A stretch of 64,000 nt of DNA from Drechslerella dactyloides (lineage: Eukaryota > Ascomycota > Orbiliomycetes > Orbiliales > Orbiliaceae): positions 1,736,001 to 1,800,000 of the forward strand of contig JAGTWJ010000017.1 of assembly GCA_020064725.1 (NCBI GenBank). The letters are read 5' to 3'. Numbering within the stretch: the first letter of the stretch is position 1; each line of letters opens with the position of its first letter. A model generated the notes under the pieces. The model was not told the origin of the DNA. It made no database searches and saw only the letters and a list, made by a program, of their open reading frames with translations. Below are positions 47,200 through 58,570 of the stretch, one piece after another. The position numbers and the translations under genes were made by a program.

Positions 47200-49083
47200 A
47201 CGTATTCCACAAGCGAGCGGACCACACAAGCGAGCAGACCACTTCAACACCCTACCCCAGCAAAAATATTGGCTTTATAGCTATATTACTATTATACTGG
47301 GTTATATATATGTTAGTTTGTTTGGTTATATACTTAAGATGTTTGCTGGTATGTTTGAATGTTATGTCTAGGTTTATTATAATTGTTGTAGTGAATTATT
47401 TTTCTAAAAGTAGCTTTTGGTTAGGGGCTGTTTTGATGGTTTAAATATTTTATTTATTTATTTTATTTATTTATAATATTATTATTTAGGATTTTATTAG
47501 TTTGGTGTATGGTAAGTGTGCTTTTATGTTGTATATATTATTTTTTTGTTTATTGGTGCTTGTTTAATATTTTATTAGTAGAGTGTAGTATTGTGTTTTC
47601 TATTTATATAAATGCTAATTAGTGTATTATTATTTGTGTTCTTTTAGTGAATTAGTCTATAGTAGCTAGTAATAATATTAGAAAACTATTCTGATGCTAA
47701 ATAATCTAGTTTTTAATAAGTTTTAATTATAGGCTAGTTTCTAAAAAATTTATTAAGGTTTTGTTATTTAGATGGTTACTATATTTACAGTATTAAGATA
47801 TAAATTTATTAAAGTAAACATTAGCAGCTACACATCTAGTTTTAAAAAAACTCTATTAAAATTATAAAATATAATACTAGTTTTAGTAAAGCTACTATAT
47901 ATATTTTTAAATATTATTATAGTAGTAAATGTTTTATAAAATTTAGAGAAGAACTCTAGCTTACTAATATAGTTAATATATATATATATTAAGTTTTCTA
48001 CTTAGTGACTATATACTTATTTTAATAGTTTAAAGCACTTAATGTTTAATAACTAAAAAAAATATGAAGAATATGGTAGTATATAGACTATAATAATCTT
48101 ATATTTTTGATAGTAAAGTTTGAAAGATGCTGAGTAGTGGCTGTTATGATTATTTAAGATTAATAATTGATAATCTAAAATATAGTGTTGTGTTGTAAAG
48201 TGGTTGAAATATTTTAATTATTTTATAATGACTTTATTTGTTGTTTAGTTATTATTGGAAAGTATAATAGTTTAATTATTTAGTAAGTTAATTTTTATAT
48301 ACTAGTTAGTTAGGTAGTATTAACCAGTTAGAATAATAAATAGTGGTACTACCTAATTTTCTGTATTTATTTTCTAAATAATTGTTGCCTATTTATAATT
48401 CCCAGGCTATACCAACTTAACTTTATTATATATTTCAACTCCTATAATAACTATAGTTATAGAAATTATATCTATTATAAAGCCTATTTTATTAAAGTTA
48501 TAGATATTATTATCTATAATATCATACTTTATTTTTATTGTTTATAAAAGTTAAAACTATTTTTAAATAAAGTTTAGGTTTTTATATTTAATTTACTAAT
48601 AGTTATATTTTCTAGATAAATATATTTAAAATTTTAAGCAGTATTTTACAAAATTTATTATCTAATTTTTACTAATGTATTATGTATTATTATTAACATA
48701 TATTAATAGTAGCTGGTTAGCTATATCTTTTATATTATCTAATCTAGGATAAAAAGACTGTATAGATAGTTTAAATATATATTAAATAATAATATCCTCT
48801 TTTAATTTTATAAAGTTTTGTAATTTAGGGGTATTGTCTGTTTTTGAAGTATAGCTATTATACTAGTATAATAGAATAATATAAGAGATATTATAAAGTT
48901 TAACAGTAGCTTAAATGTTTAATTTTTAATCTTTTTCTAGAACTTTAATAACGAGAATAATTTGGGATTTAGTCATAGTAATAGCTATAATATAAAAATA
49001 ATATAGTATAGAAGAGGAATAGTCGTACTAGTGTTGAGAGGTGGTCTGCTCGCTTGTGTGGTCCGCTTGCTTGTGGAATATGT
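47200..49083 (-). mobile_element. Fot1/pogo-like DNA transposon T8
   Basis: 1,884 bp, TA at 47198-47199 and 49084-49085. Repeats ACGTATTCCACAAGCGAGCG with GGACCAC half-sites; the right end is ACAT instead of ACGT (read inward) after one transition. Transposase on the minus strand with C-terminal motifs near 47810-47990 and N-terminal near 48690-48990. Mostly plus-strand C-to-T decay. 160 bp of AT-rich spacer precede it. Confidence 0.88.
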
Positions 49084-49532
49084 TAAATAATAAAAGAATT
49101 ATAAATTTAATTTATTTTATAATATATATATTTAATATATAGAAATTTATAAATAAGATACTATATTATAAAAATAAATATTAATTAATTATAGATATTA
49201 CTATATTTTTATAATATTTATATTTAAAAAAATATTTTTTAATTTAATATAGTAATATATTTTATTATATAATAAAATACTATATTAAGTTTATTTAATT
49301 AGTATAAAAATATTTAAAAAAAAATAATATTTAAAATATTTAATCTTATAAAAATTTTAATATTTGTAAATATACTATTCTATTAAAAATATAATATTAT
49401 ATTATAATAATTATAAATTTATAATATAAATATATAGAAGTTTGAGATTCCAACACATTATTATCTTATTAATTTATTATATTATATTTAATATTTTAAA
49501 AAGTATTTTAAGAATTTTTACATCCTATATTA
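49084..49532. other. AT-rich spacer without feature
   Basis: About 450 bp between T8 and E12. No supported gene or repeat. Confidence 0.5.
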
Positions 49533-49800
49533 TGCCCGACTGAATAGGAGGGGTTTACTTAGAGCTCCCGGGTCTGCGCGACCCGCCGTTTTGGTACCGT
49601 GGCGGCCCTATAGCCCTCCCAAAAATGTGTTGCTGAGCGCGCGCTTGGTGGCCTTACCCTACCAAATTTACCTAGGTATATAAGAGCAGCTAGGCATGCT
49701 AGGCACAGCATGCTTGGTGTACCCTACTAAACTTATAAAAGTATGCTTGGCATGCTTGGTGCTGTACATACATACACACACACATATTTATACATAAAAT

Positions 49801-49867
49801 TAATTATTAAAAAAATCAATTAAAATTAATTATTAAAAAAATCAATTAAAATTAATTATTAAAAAAT
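49801..49867. repeat. 26-bp tandem repeat in E12
   Basis: Two and a half copies of a 26-bp unit, starting TAATTATTAAAAAAATCAAT. It lies just before the 64-bp hairpin. Confidence 0.85.
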
Positions 49868-49874
49868 GAACAAA

Positions 49875-49938
49875 AGGCCTTCGGGAGGGGCCGGCGAAGG
49901 CGACAGAGTCGCCGAAGCCGGGCCCGACTGAAGGCCTT
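49875..49938. other. 64-bp structured hairpin in E12 (unmutated version)
   Basis: Outer stem AGGCCTTC/GAAGGCCT, a middle stem around GGGGCCGGC and GCCGGGCCC, a symmetric GAA/GAA internal loop, and an inner stem GGCGAC-AGA-GTCGCC. The right arm contains GCCCGACTGAA, the same 11 bases as the 5' end of the short Helitron family. The other copy is in E4. Confidence 0.75.
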
Positions 49939-50015
49939 ATATATATATATATAACGGGCCTGTTGATACAATTCAGTTTCAGTCGGGTTTAAGTGCTGCG
50001 CTAGCAGCCTTCTTG

Positions 50016-51798
50016 TTTATATATATTAATAAATAAAATTTATAGTTATAAAGCTTAGTTTATTATAAAAATTAGTAAATAATTATAATATAATATATAT
50101 TTATTATATAAAAATCTAAAAAAAGAACTTAAAAATTAATATCTAAGATTTAAAATTTAAAAAATTTATTATTACTTTAAATTATTATTATATTTATAGA
50201 GTAATACCTTTTTGTATATTCTCTATTATTATAATAATTTATAAGTTTATTAATTTTTTTTATTTTTATAATAAATAACTTTAGATTTATTTAAATTAAA
50301 AAATTATTTTAATTTTTAAAGTTAAAATACTTTTAAAAAAAACTATAAATAATACCAACTAACAGAAAAAGTTTAAAAAAAATAAAATAAGTTAAATAGC
50401 AAAATATTTATAAATTTAAAATTAATTTTAATAAAAAAAATTAATAATAAAAATTTATATAAAAAATAATAAAATATTTATTAATACCAATAATAATAAG
50501 AAAAAAGTTTAACAAGAAAAATAGAAAAAGAAGTATATAGCTTTAATATTTAAAAAAGAAATTAAAGTAAATAAAATCAAATAAAAAAAAAGAATAGGTT
50601 AATTTTTATTAATATAATAAATTAAAATAATATTAAAATATATTTAGATAGAAAATTTACAAAAAAAAGATTATAGATAGTTAGTTATTAATAATAATCT
50701 TAATAATTCTATTAGTAATTAGTAAAAAAAATTTTAATAAAAATTATAAATTTTATTATTAAATAATTAAGTTAATTATTTTTAATATAAATTAATAGAA
50801 ATTATTTAAAGCATAATATAATAATAAATAATAAAATAATAAAAATAATAAAAGAATTATATTTAATAAGTTAAGATATATTTTTATTAATTTAGTATTT
50901 AATAATAAAATTATATAAAATACTTTTAAAAAGAAAAATAATAATAAATTAAAAAAAAAAATATTAAAAACAAATAATAAAAAATAATAAAAATAATAAA
51001 AATAATAAAAAAGATAAAAATAATAAAAATAATAAAAATAAAAATATAAATAATAAAAATATTTTTATTAAAAAATAAAAAATATTAATAGATAATAAAA
51101 ATAATTTTCTACTCCTTATAAAAAAATAAAAAATTAAATAAATAAATATTATTAAAATTAATAATAATAATAAAATCATCAACACTAACAATAATATTAA
51201 TAATATAAAAAATAAGAAATTAAAACTAAAGAATAATAAAAAAAAATAAGAAAATATAATAAATAAAATTAAAATAAAAAATAAAATTAATATTAATATA
51301 AAATCTAATAAATAATAAAATTTTTAAAATCTTTAATTTAAATAAGAGAGTTTTTAAATTATTTAATTATTTTTTAATCTTCTAAACCTTTGAGTTGTTT
51401 TTTATATTTATATTTTTATTAATTTTTAGATGTTATTTTATTAGTATAAAAATATTAAATATAATTTATAATTATAGTTTTCTTAGTTAAAATAATTAAT
51501 TTATTATTCTATATATATAGAAATATAAAATTCTTAATATATATAATATATATTAAAAATAAAAGAGTTGATAATATTAATAATAATAACAAAAATAAAT
51601 ATAAAAATAGAAGAATATAATAAAAAAAAAAAATACCTTAAAATTAAATTAATTTTATTTATTTTTTAATTAGTAATATAGTTTCTTTTTTAAGATTAAT
51701 AATTATAAAAAAATATTAGTGTTTTATTTGCTAAGTTATTAAAATTTATTATAAGAATAGAGTTGGTGGTATAAATTGGGTGTTAATTATTTAATATA
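50016..51798. other. AT-rich DNA with AAT/AAAAAT microsatellites
   Basis: About 1.8 kb. Irregular AATAATAAAAATAATAA runs are densest at 50945-51060. The minus-strand frame at 50964-51191 is a by-product of that run (Leu/Phe/Ile only). No gene supported. Confidence 0.55.
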
Positions 51799-53690
51799 AC
51801 GTATTCCACAAGCGAGCGGACCACACAAGCGAGTGGACCACCTCAACACCCTACCCCAGCAAAAACACCAGCTTCATGGCTACATTACTATTACACTAGG
51901 CTATATATATATTAGTTTGCTTGGTTATATACTTAAAATACCTACTAGTATATTTAAATATTATATTTAGGTTTATTATAATTGTTATAGTAAATTATTT
52001 TTTTAAAGATGGCCTTTAGTTAGGGGTTACTCCAACAATTTAAATATTTTATTTATTTATCTTATCTACTTACAGTATTATTATCCAGGATTTTATTAGC
52101 CTAGTATATGGTAAATATGTTTCTATGTTATATATATTATTTTTTTGTCTGCTGGTGCTTGTTTAATACTTCATTAGTAGAGTGTAATGTTATATTCTCT
52201 ACTTATATAAACACTAATTAGTATATTATTATTTATATTTTTTTAATAAATTGGTCCACAGTAGTTAGTAATGATGTTAGAGAACTATTTTAATACTAAA
52301 TAATCTAGTTTTTAATAAGTTCTAATTATAGGCTAGTTTCTAAAAGATTTATTAAGATTTTTATTATCCAGGTAATTACTACATTTACAATATTAGGATA
52401 TGAATTTATTAGGATAGATATTAGTAGCTGCACATCTAGTTTTAAAAGAACCCTATTAGAATCATAAGGTATAATACTAGTTTCAGCAAAATTATTGTAT
52501 ATATTCTTAGGTATTATTATAATAATAAATATTTTATAGAATCTAAAAAAGAACTCTAGCGTATTAATATAATTAATATGTATATATATCAAGTCTTTTA
52601 CCTAGTAATTATACATCTGTTTTAATAGTTTAAAATATCTAATATCTAATAACTGAAGAAGATATGAAGAATATGGTAGTATATAGACTATAATAATCTT
52701 ATACTTTTAACAATAAAACTCAAAAAATGCTAAATAGTGGCTATTATGGCTATCTAGGATTAATAATTGGTAGTCTGAAATATAGTATTATATTGTAAAA
52801 TAATTAAAATACTTTAATTATTTTATAGTAATCTTATTTATTATCTAACTATTATTAAAGAATATAATAGCCTAGTTATTTAGTAAATTGGTTTCTGTAT
52901 ATTAGCTAACTAGATGGTGTTGACTAACTAGAATAATAAATAGTGGTACTGCCTAACTTTTTATATTTATTCTCTGAATAACTGTTGCTTATTTGTGATT
53001 TCTAGGCTGTATCAGCTTAGTTTTATTATATATTTTAGCTTCTATAATAACTATAATTATAGAAATTATGCTTATTATAAAACTTATTTTATTAAAGTTA
53101 TAGATATTATTATTTATAATATTATACTTTACTTTTATTATTTATAAAAATTAAAACCATTTTTGAATAAAATCCAGATTTTTATATTTAGTTTACTAGT
53201 AGTCATATTTTCTAGATAGACATATTTGAAGCTTTAGGCAGCATTTTACAAAGTTTACTATCTAATTTTTACCAATATATTGTGTATTATTATTAGTACA
53301 CATCAACAGTAGCTAATTAGTTATATCTTTCATATTATCTAATCTAAAATGAAAAGATTATATAGATAATTTAAGTATATACTAAACAATAACATTCTCT
53401 TTTAATTTTATAAGATTTTATAATTTAGAAATATTGTCTATTTTTAAAATATAGTTATTATACTAGTATAATAAAATAATATAAAAGATATTATAAAGCT
53501 TAGCAGTAATTTAAATACTTAATTTTTGATCTTTTTTCAGAGCTTTAATAGCTAGAATAATTTGGGATTCAGTCATAGTAGTAACCATAATAATAGTTAT
53601 AGAGATAATATGGTGTGGAAGAGGAATGGTCACACCAATATTAAGAGATAGTCCGCTCACTTGTGTGGTCCACTCACTTGTAGAATACGT
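51799..53690 (-). mobile_element. Fot1/pogo-like DNA transposon T9
   Basis: 1,892 bp, TA at 51797-51798 and 53691-53692. Repeats ACGTATTCCACAAGCGAGCG with GGACCAC half-sites at the left; the right has GGACCAC/GGACTATC forms after mutation. Transposase on the minus strand. The 88-codon open stretch at 52326-52592 is its C-terminal part (INTLEFFFRFYKIF...NIYNNFAETSIIPYDSNRV). The remainder has stops. Confidence 0.88.
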
Positions 53691-54123
53691 TATATTATTG
53701 TTTAAATATTAATTAGTAATTTTTTAAAAAAGTTTTAATTTATATTAAAATATTAAATTATTTATTATTAATAATTTTATTTTTTTTATAATTATACTAT
53801 TATTATTTTTGTTGATTTAATAGATTTTATTAATTATAATTATATTATTTATTTAGAGTTTTTATATATTATTATTGTAAATATTATAGTATTTAAAAAT
53901 ATGTTTATTGTTATTTATAAGATAAAAAATTTATTATTTACTAAAATTTTTAATAAAAATTTTTTTATTAATAAAAATTTTTTTATTAATAAAAATAATA
54001 GTTTTTTGAGTTTAAATATAAATAAACTAATCTTTCATCAACCTCTTATTGGGATTTTTAAAATAGAAATAAATTATATATATTAATTAATAATTTATTA
54101 TTATTATAAAATAAAATAATATA
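53691..54123. other. AT-rich DNA with a short direct repeat
   Basis: About 430 bp. A 19-bp AATTTTTTTATTAATAAAA-type unit is repeated at about 53957-53993. A 61-codon plus-strand frame (53901-54086) spans it, is made mainly of Asn, Phe, Ile and Lys, and has no recognisable domain. Confidence 0.5.
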
Positions 54124-54235
54124 TGCCCAACTGAAAGGTAGGGTTTACTAAGAGCTCCTGTGTCCGCACGACCTGCCATTTTGATACTATAGTGGCTTTA
54201 TGGCCCTCCCAAAAATGTGTTGCTGAGTGTTTACT
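54124..54235 (+). mobile_element. 5' fragment of a short Helitron-like element, E13
   Basis: Starts TGCCCAACTGAAAGG with A before it. It then follows E12 closely (TTTACTAAGAGCTCC, ATGGCCCTCCCAAAAATG, TGTGTTGCTGAG) with C-to-T and G-to-A changes, until about 54230. No 3' hairpin or CTTCTAG end was found downstream. Confidence 0.6.
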
Positions 54236-55501
54236 TAATATTTACTTAGTATTAATCTTATTTAGATTTATCTATACTATATATATTCTATAAATAGAAT
54301 TTTATTTTAAAAATCTAATTTTTTGTAATGTTTGTGATGTGTTAGTAATATGTTTTGGATTTTTTTTTTTTCTATCTTAATTTATAATAGGATTTGGGTT
54401 TCTTTTTTTTTTTTATTTTATTTTCCTGTTTTATATTACTGATTTTTTTATTATATCTATGTTATATTAATATTTATGAGTATAAACTTAACTAGATTAT
54501 ATTCTTGATTATAATATATCCTATATTAATATATTTATTATTATTAATAAAAAGATCTACTTTTTTAATTTTGACTTTTTAATTCTAACTAATTGATTTT
54601 CCCTAATTTATAATAAATAAATTAATAAATATAGTAATTAGAAATTATAAATTATAAAGATACTTAATATTATAAAATCTAACAAATTTAATAATATTAA
54701 AGAATTTATATATAAATATCTTATTAATTTAAAAATATAGTATTTAAAACTGATTTTATAAATAAAATAGTTTTAATAAGATTATATTTATTAGTAAATT
54801 TACAAGATAAACATTTTATTAGTAAATATAACAGATATTAGGTTTCTTTTTTGATTGGATTATATAAATTATAGAAGATAAATTCTCTTATATTATTAAT
54901 TCTAAGATTAGTAAAATATTATGGTATTTAGTCTGGACTATAATTTCTAATAATTAATATGATCTTGGTTTCAAAAAATTTTAATAGTATTATAAAAAAA
55001 TATATCCTATTCTATAAGATATTATACACACCCTTAATACTAAATTCTAATTTAACACAAATAACATTAAGAAATTGTTTAAAAACAAGGAATTATATTA
55101 ACATATTAATAAATAATTATCTATATCTATTTTTATAATTATTAATAATTTAATTTTCATCTATAATCATAAAATAAATAGTTTTGTGATTATAATTGTA
55201 ATGTTTTTAAAGGCAGAAAATTATCTTACTAAAGTATTAGATATATTATTTATTTTTAGATTAATTATATCTTTAAAACAAATAGTTTAAATTAAAGAAA
55301 TTATTAATAATAATATATTTTTAGTTATATATATTATAACTCAAATTTAAGCTATTAGTATTATATTAAATAATTATAATTATTATATATTAAATAATTA
55401 CCAAGATCAAGATTATTAGCATATACCCTATCAACATAACTTAATTACTGGCTTTGTTTTTGAAATTAAAGACATATTAACTAATATAAATAAGATTTTA
55501 A
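54236..55501 (+). pseudogene. Decayed protein-coding region of uncertain family (left of T10)
   Basis: A plus-strand frame rich in Ile, Lys and Asn, with former Gln and Trp codons as stops. It runs from about 54800 to the T10 insertion, with stretches such as INNLIFIYNHKINSFVIIIV, ILNNYNYYILNNYQDQDY and IPYQHNLITGFVFEIKDIL. The pattern (DNxNxxxxxxxQ...HxxxTTGxVFExRD) faintly recalls fungal DUF6589-type proteins, but I could not confirm this. It seems to continue right of T10 and beyond the long-TIR element at 58052. If so, it is one gene of several kb broken by two insertions. Confidence 0.3.
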
Positions 55502-55503
55502 TA

Positions 55504-57396
55504 ACGTATTCCACAAGCGAGCGAACACCCCAAGCGAGTAAATACCCTCCCTACCCCACTTTAATAAAAATATTATTTTTACTACTATACTATTGTTAGG
55601 ATGGTGTAGAAAATTTATGTTGTGTTAGCCTTAATTCTTAAGATGTTTTTTGATAGGTTTGGATATTATGGCTGGGCTTATTATAGTAATTATAATATAG
55701 TATTTTTTCAAAGATAGTTTTTAGTTGGGGGTTATTTTAGTAATTTAAATATTTTATTTGTTTATTTTGTTTATTTATAATATTATCATCTAAGATTTTA
55801 TTAGTTTAATATATAGTAAGTGTATTTTTTTATTATATATACTATCTTTTTGCTTACTAGTACTTAAATAGTACCTAGTTTGTAGAATATAATATTATAT
55901 TCTTTATTTATATAAATATTAGTTAATATATTATTGTCTATGTTTTTTTAGTAAACTAGTTTATAGTAACTAGTAATAATATTAGAGAGTTATTTGGATA
56001 TTAGATAATTTAATTTTTAATAAACTTTAATTGTAAGCCAGTTTTTGAAGGGTTTATTAGTGTTTTTATTGTTTAGGTAACTACTGTATATACAGTATTA
56101 AGGTGTGAATTCACTGGGGTAGGCACTGATAACTGGATATCTAGTTTTGAAAAGACCCTATTAAGATTGTAAGGTATAATCCTAGTTTTAACAAAATTAT
56201 TGTATATATTTTTAAATATTATTATAGTAGTAAATATTTTATAGAATCTAGAAAGGAATTCTAGCTTATTAATATGATTGATATCTGTATATATTAAGTC
56301 TTTTATTTAGTAATTATATGCCTATTTTAATGGTTTAAAGTACCTAATATTTAATAGCTAAAAAAAATATGAAGAATGTGGTGGTATATAGATTGTAATA
56401 ATCTTGTGTTTTTGGTAGTAAAGCTTGAAGGTAATTAAATAATAACTTTTATGGTTATCTAAAACTAATAATTGGTAGTTTGAAATGTAGTGCTGTGTTG
56501 TAAATTGGTTAAAGTGTTTTATCTATTCTATAGCAAGCTTGTTTGTTGTCCAGCTATTATTAGAGAGTGTAATAATCTAGTCTTTTAGTAAGCTGGTTTT
56601 TATATATTAACTAGTTAGGTGGTATTTACTAGCTAAAATAATAAATAATAGTATTGTTTAATCTCTTATATATATTTTCTAAATAATTATTGCTTATTTG
56701 TGGTTTTTAGGCTGTACTAGCTTTGTTTTATTGTGGATTTTAGTATCTGTAATAATTATAATAAAAAAGATTATATTTATTACAAAGTCTGTTTTATTGA
56801 AATTGTATATATTGTTATTTATAATACTATATTTGGTTTTTATAGTTTGTATAAGTTGTAATCAATTATTAATAAGCTTATAATCTTTGTATTTAGTCTG
56901 TTGGTAATTATATTTTCTGGATAGGTGTATTTGGAGTTTTGGATGGTGTTTTATAAAGTTTGCTGTCTAGTTCTTGTTAATATGATGTGAGTTATTGTTA
57001 GTATGTATTAATAGTAGTTGGTTGGCTATATCTTCTATATTATTTAATTTAAGATGAAAAGATTGTGTATATAGTTTAAGTATATACTAAACAATAGTGT
57101 TTTCTTTTAATTATATAAAATTCTATAATTTTAGTATACTATTGTTCTGTAAAAAGTGTTTATTATACTGGTGGATAAAAATTATTCAAGAAATATTATA
57201 TAATTTAGTTATTATTGTAGTACTTAATTTTTTGTTTTTTTCTAAAACTCTAATAACTAAAATTATTTAGAATTTAATTATAAAAGCCATCATTATAATA
57301 ATTGTGGATGTAGGTAATAATAAAAAAGAAAAGGGGGTAAAGTTGCTTGGTAGGGTGTTCGCTCACTTAGGGTGTTCGCTCGCTTGTGGAATACGT
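55504..57396 (-). mobile_element. Fot1/pogo-like DNA transposon T10
   Basis: 1,893 bp, TA at 55502-55503 and 57397-57398. Repeats ACGTATTCCACAAGCGAGCG with AACACCCC half-sites, same type as T1 and T3. It is close to T1 in sequence, but where T1 shows G-to-A on the plus strand this copy shows C-to-T, so they were mutated on opposite strands. Transposase on the minus strand, many stops. The plus frame at 56698-56883 is a shadow. Confidence 0.9.
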
Positions 57397-57398
57397 TA

Positions 57399-58051
57399 GA
57401 ATAATAGGCCTAAGATAGTTATATTTTTATATTAATAAATAATATGTTGCCTAGTTTTAAAATAATTATTTATCAATAATAATAATTATTATCTTATTAT
57501 ATTCTATATATTTTAGAGGAATTCCTTAGTCCTAAGTTATATTATCTAAATTATTTAAAATCTTATATTATTGTTACCTAAATCTACTTAAACAAACAAA
57601 TTTAAATATATTCTTTTAGGATTATACTATATTTTAATAATATTATGTAGGACAATATTAACAGTTTTTAATATATTTTTAATATTAAATTGGATATTAT
57701 ATCAAAAGATCTTATCAACTAATTAATTTTATAGATAATTAATTAACTATTTCAAAACAAAAAATAGATTAACAATTATATAAAAACCATATATTTATTA
57801 AAAGATTAAACTAAAACCTATAAATATTAAATAAATTCCACTTATTAATAAACATTTATAAAGTATATCTATATATATACTATCCATAAAATATATCCAT
57901 ATTTATATATTATAATATTTTTTTAAATAAGAAAAATATCAAATTAAATAATATTTTTAAAAATTTTTATTTTTAATTAATAATTTATCTAGAAATATAT
58001 TTCTACAATATTATTCTCTTTATTAATATTAAAGCTTTCTATAACTAAGTA
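57399..58051 (+). pseudogene. Continuation of the decayed coding region (between T10 and the long-TIR element)
   Basis: Plus-strand frame with pieces such as QQIICCLVLK, LINKHL and ILSIKYIHIYILQYFFK, resuming after T10. Only continuity of strand, composition and stop pattern links it to the left part. Confidence 0.25.
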
Positions 58052-58561
58052 TTGTCTCGCGAAGCCAGCCCACCAACTTGGCCTGCGAAGCAGGCACGCC
58101 GTAGGCGGTCTGGTCTAAAACCTCTGCGACAGGATAAAATCGGGTGTCGGAATTTTTTTTATTGTCGGGAAATTTTTTAGTGTCGGGAAAATTTTTTATT
58201 ATTTTAAAAGATTTTTTAATAATAATTAAATAGTGTCGGGATTTGTGTCGGGAAAAATCCCGACACGTCGGCTTTTTTTTATTAGCTAAAAACTATTTTT
58301 ATTAAATTTTAAATAAAAAGTTTTTTATCGGGATTTTTGTCGGGATTTTTATAGCGTCGGGATATATTAAAAAGGCGTCGGAAAACAAAATAATTATTTT
58401 TTAAATTTTTTTTGTATAATTCCGACACTAAAAATATAATAAAAAAAATGCCGATATTTATAATACCCGACCTTATCCTGTCGCAGAGATTTTAGACCAG
58501 ACCGCCTACGGCGTGCCTGCTTCGCAGGCCAAAGTACGGCTGGGCTGGTTCCACGAGACAA
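58052..58561. mobile_element. 510-bp long-TIR element (MULE-like, non-autonomous)
   Basis: Terminal inverted repeats of about 95 bp: left TTGTCTCGCGAAGCCAGCCC... and right TTGTCTCGTGGAACCAGCCC... (read inward). Each then holds GCCTGCGAAGCAGGC, GCCGTAGGCGG and TCTGCGACAGGATAA. Flanks repeat: AACTAAGTA at 58043-58051 and AACTAAGAA at 58562-58570, 8 of 9 identical. Long repeats with a 9-bp duplication suggest a Mutator-like element. The centre repeats TGTCGGGAAAATTTTTT-like units and is non-coding. CpGs are well kept. Confidence 0.7.
58171..58385. repeat. Dispersed GTCGGG units in the centre of the long-TIR element
   Basis: GTCGGG or GTCGGA recurs about ten times between 58147 and 58385, separated by runs of T and A. 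It appears once as an inverted CCCGACAC next to GTGTCGGG. It looks like an expanded short repeat or a hairpin-rich core. Confidence 0.65.
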
Positions 58562-58570
58562 AACTAAGAA

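Larger units (their letters stand above)
49533..50015 (+). mobile_element. Short non-autonomous Helitron-like element E12
   Basis: 483 bp, plus strand. Start TGCCCGACTGAATAGGAGGG, 3' stem GCTGC-GCTA-GCAGC, end CTTCTTG (one change from CTTCTAG), flanks A and T. GC-rich and little mutated: CCCGGGTCTGCGCGACCCGC, GAGCGCGCGCTTGG. It carries repeats of TGCTTGGCATGC type (49690-49765), a 26-bp tandem repeat and the 64-bp hairpin. Confidence 0.75.

Noticed and set aside
50964..51191. 75-codon hydrophobic minus-strand frame
   Set aside because: Translation of an AAT/AAAAAT microsatellite; only Leu, Ile and Phe runs.
58052..58561. Structured ncRNA or rRNA-derived sequence, because of the GC-rich stems
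   Set aside because: The two stems are terminal inverted repeats with an apparent target duplication, so a transposon explains them better.
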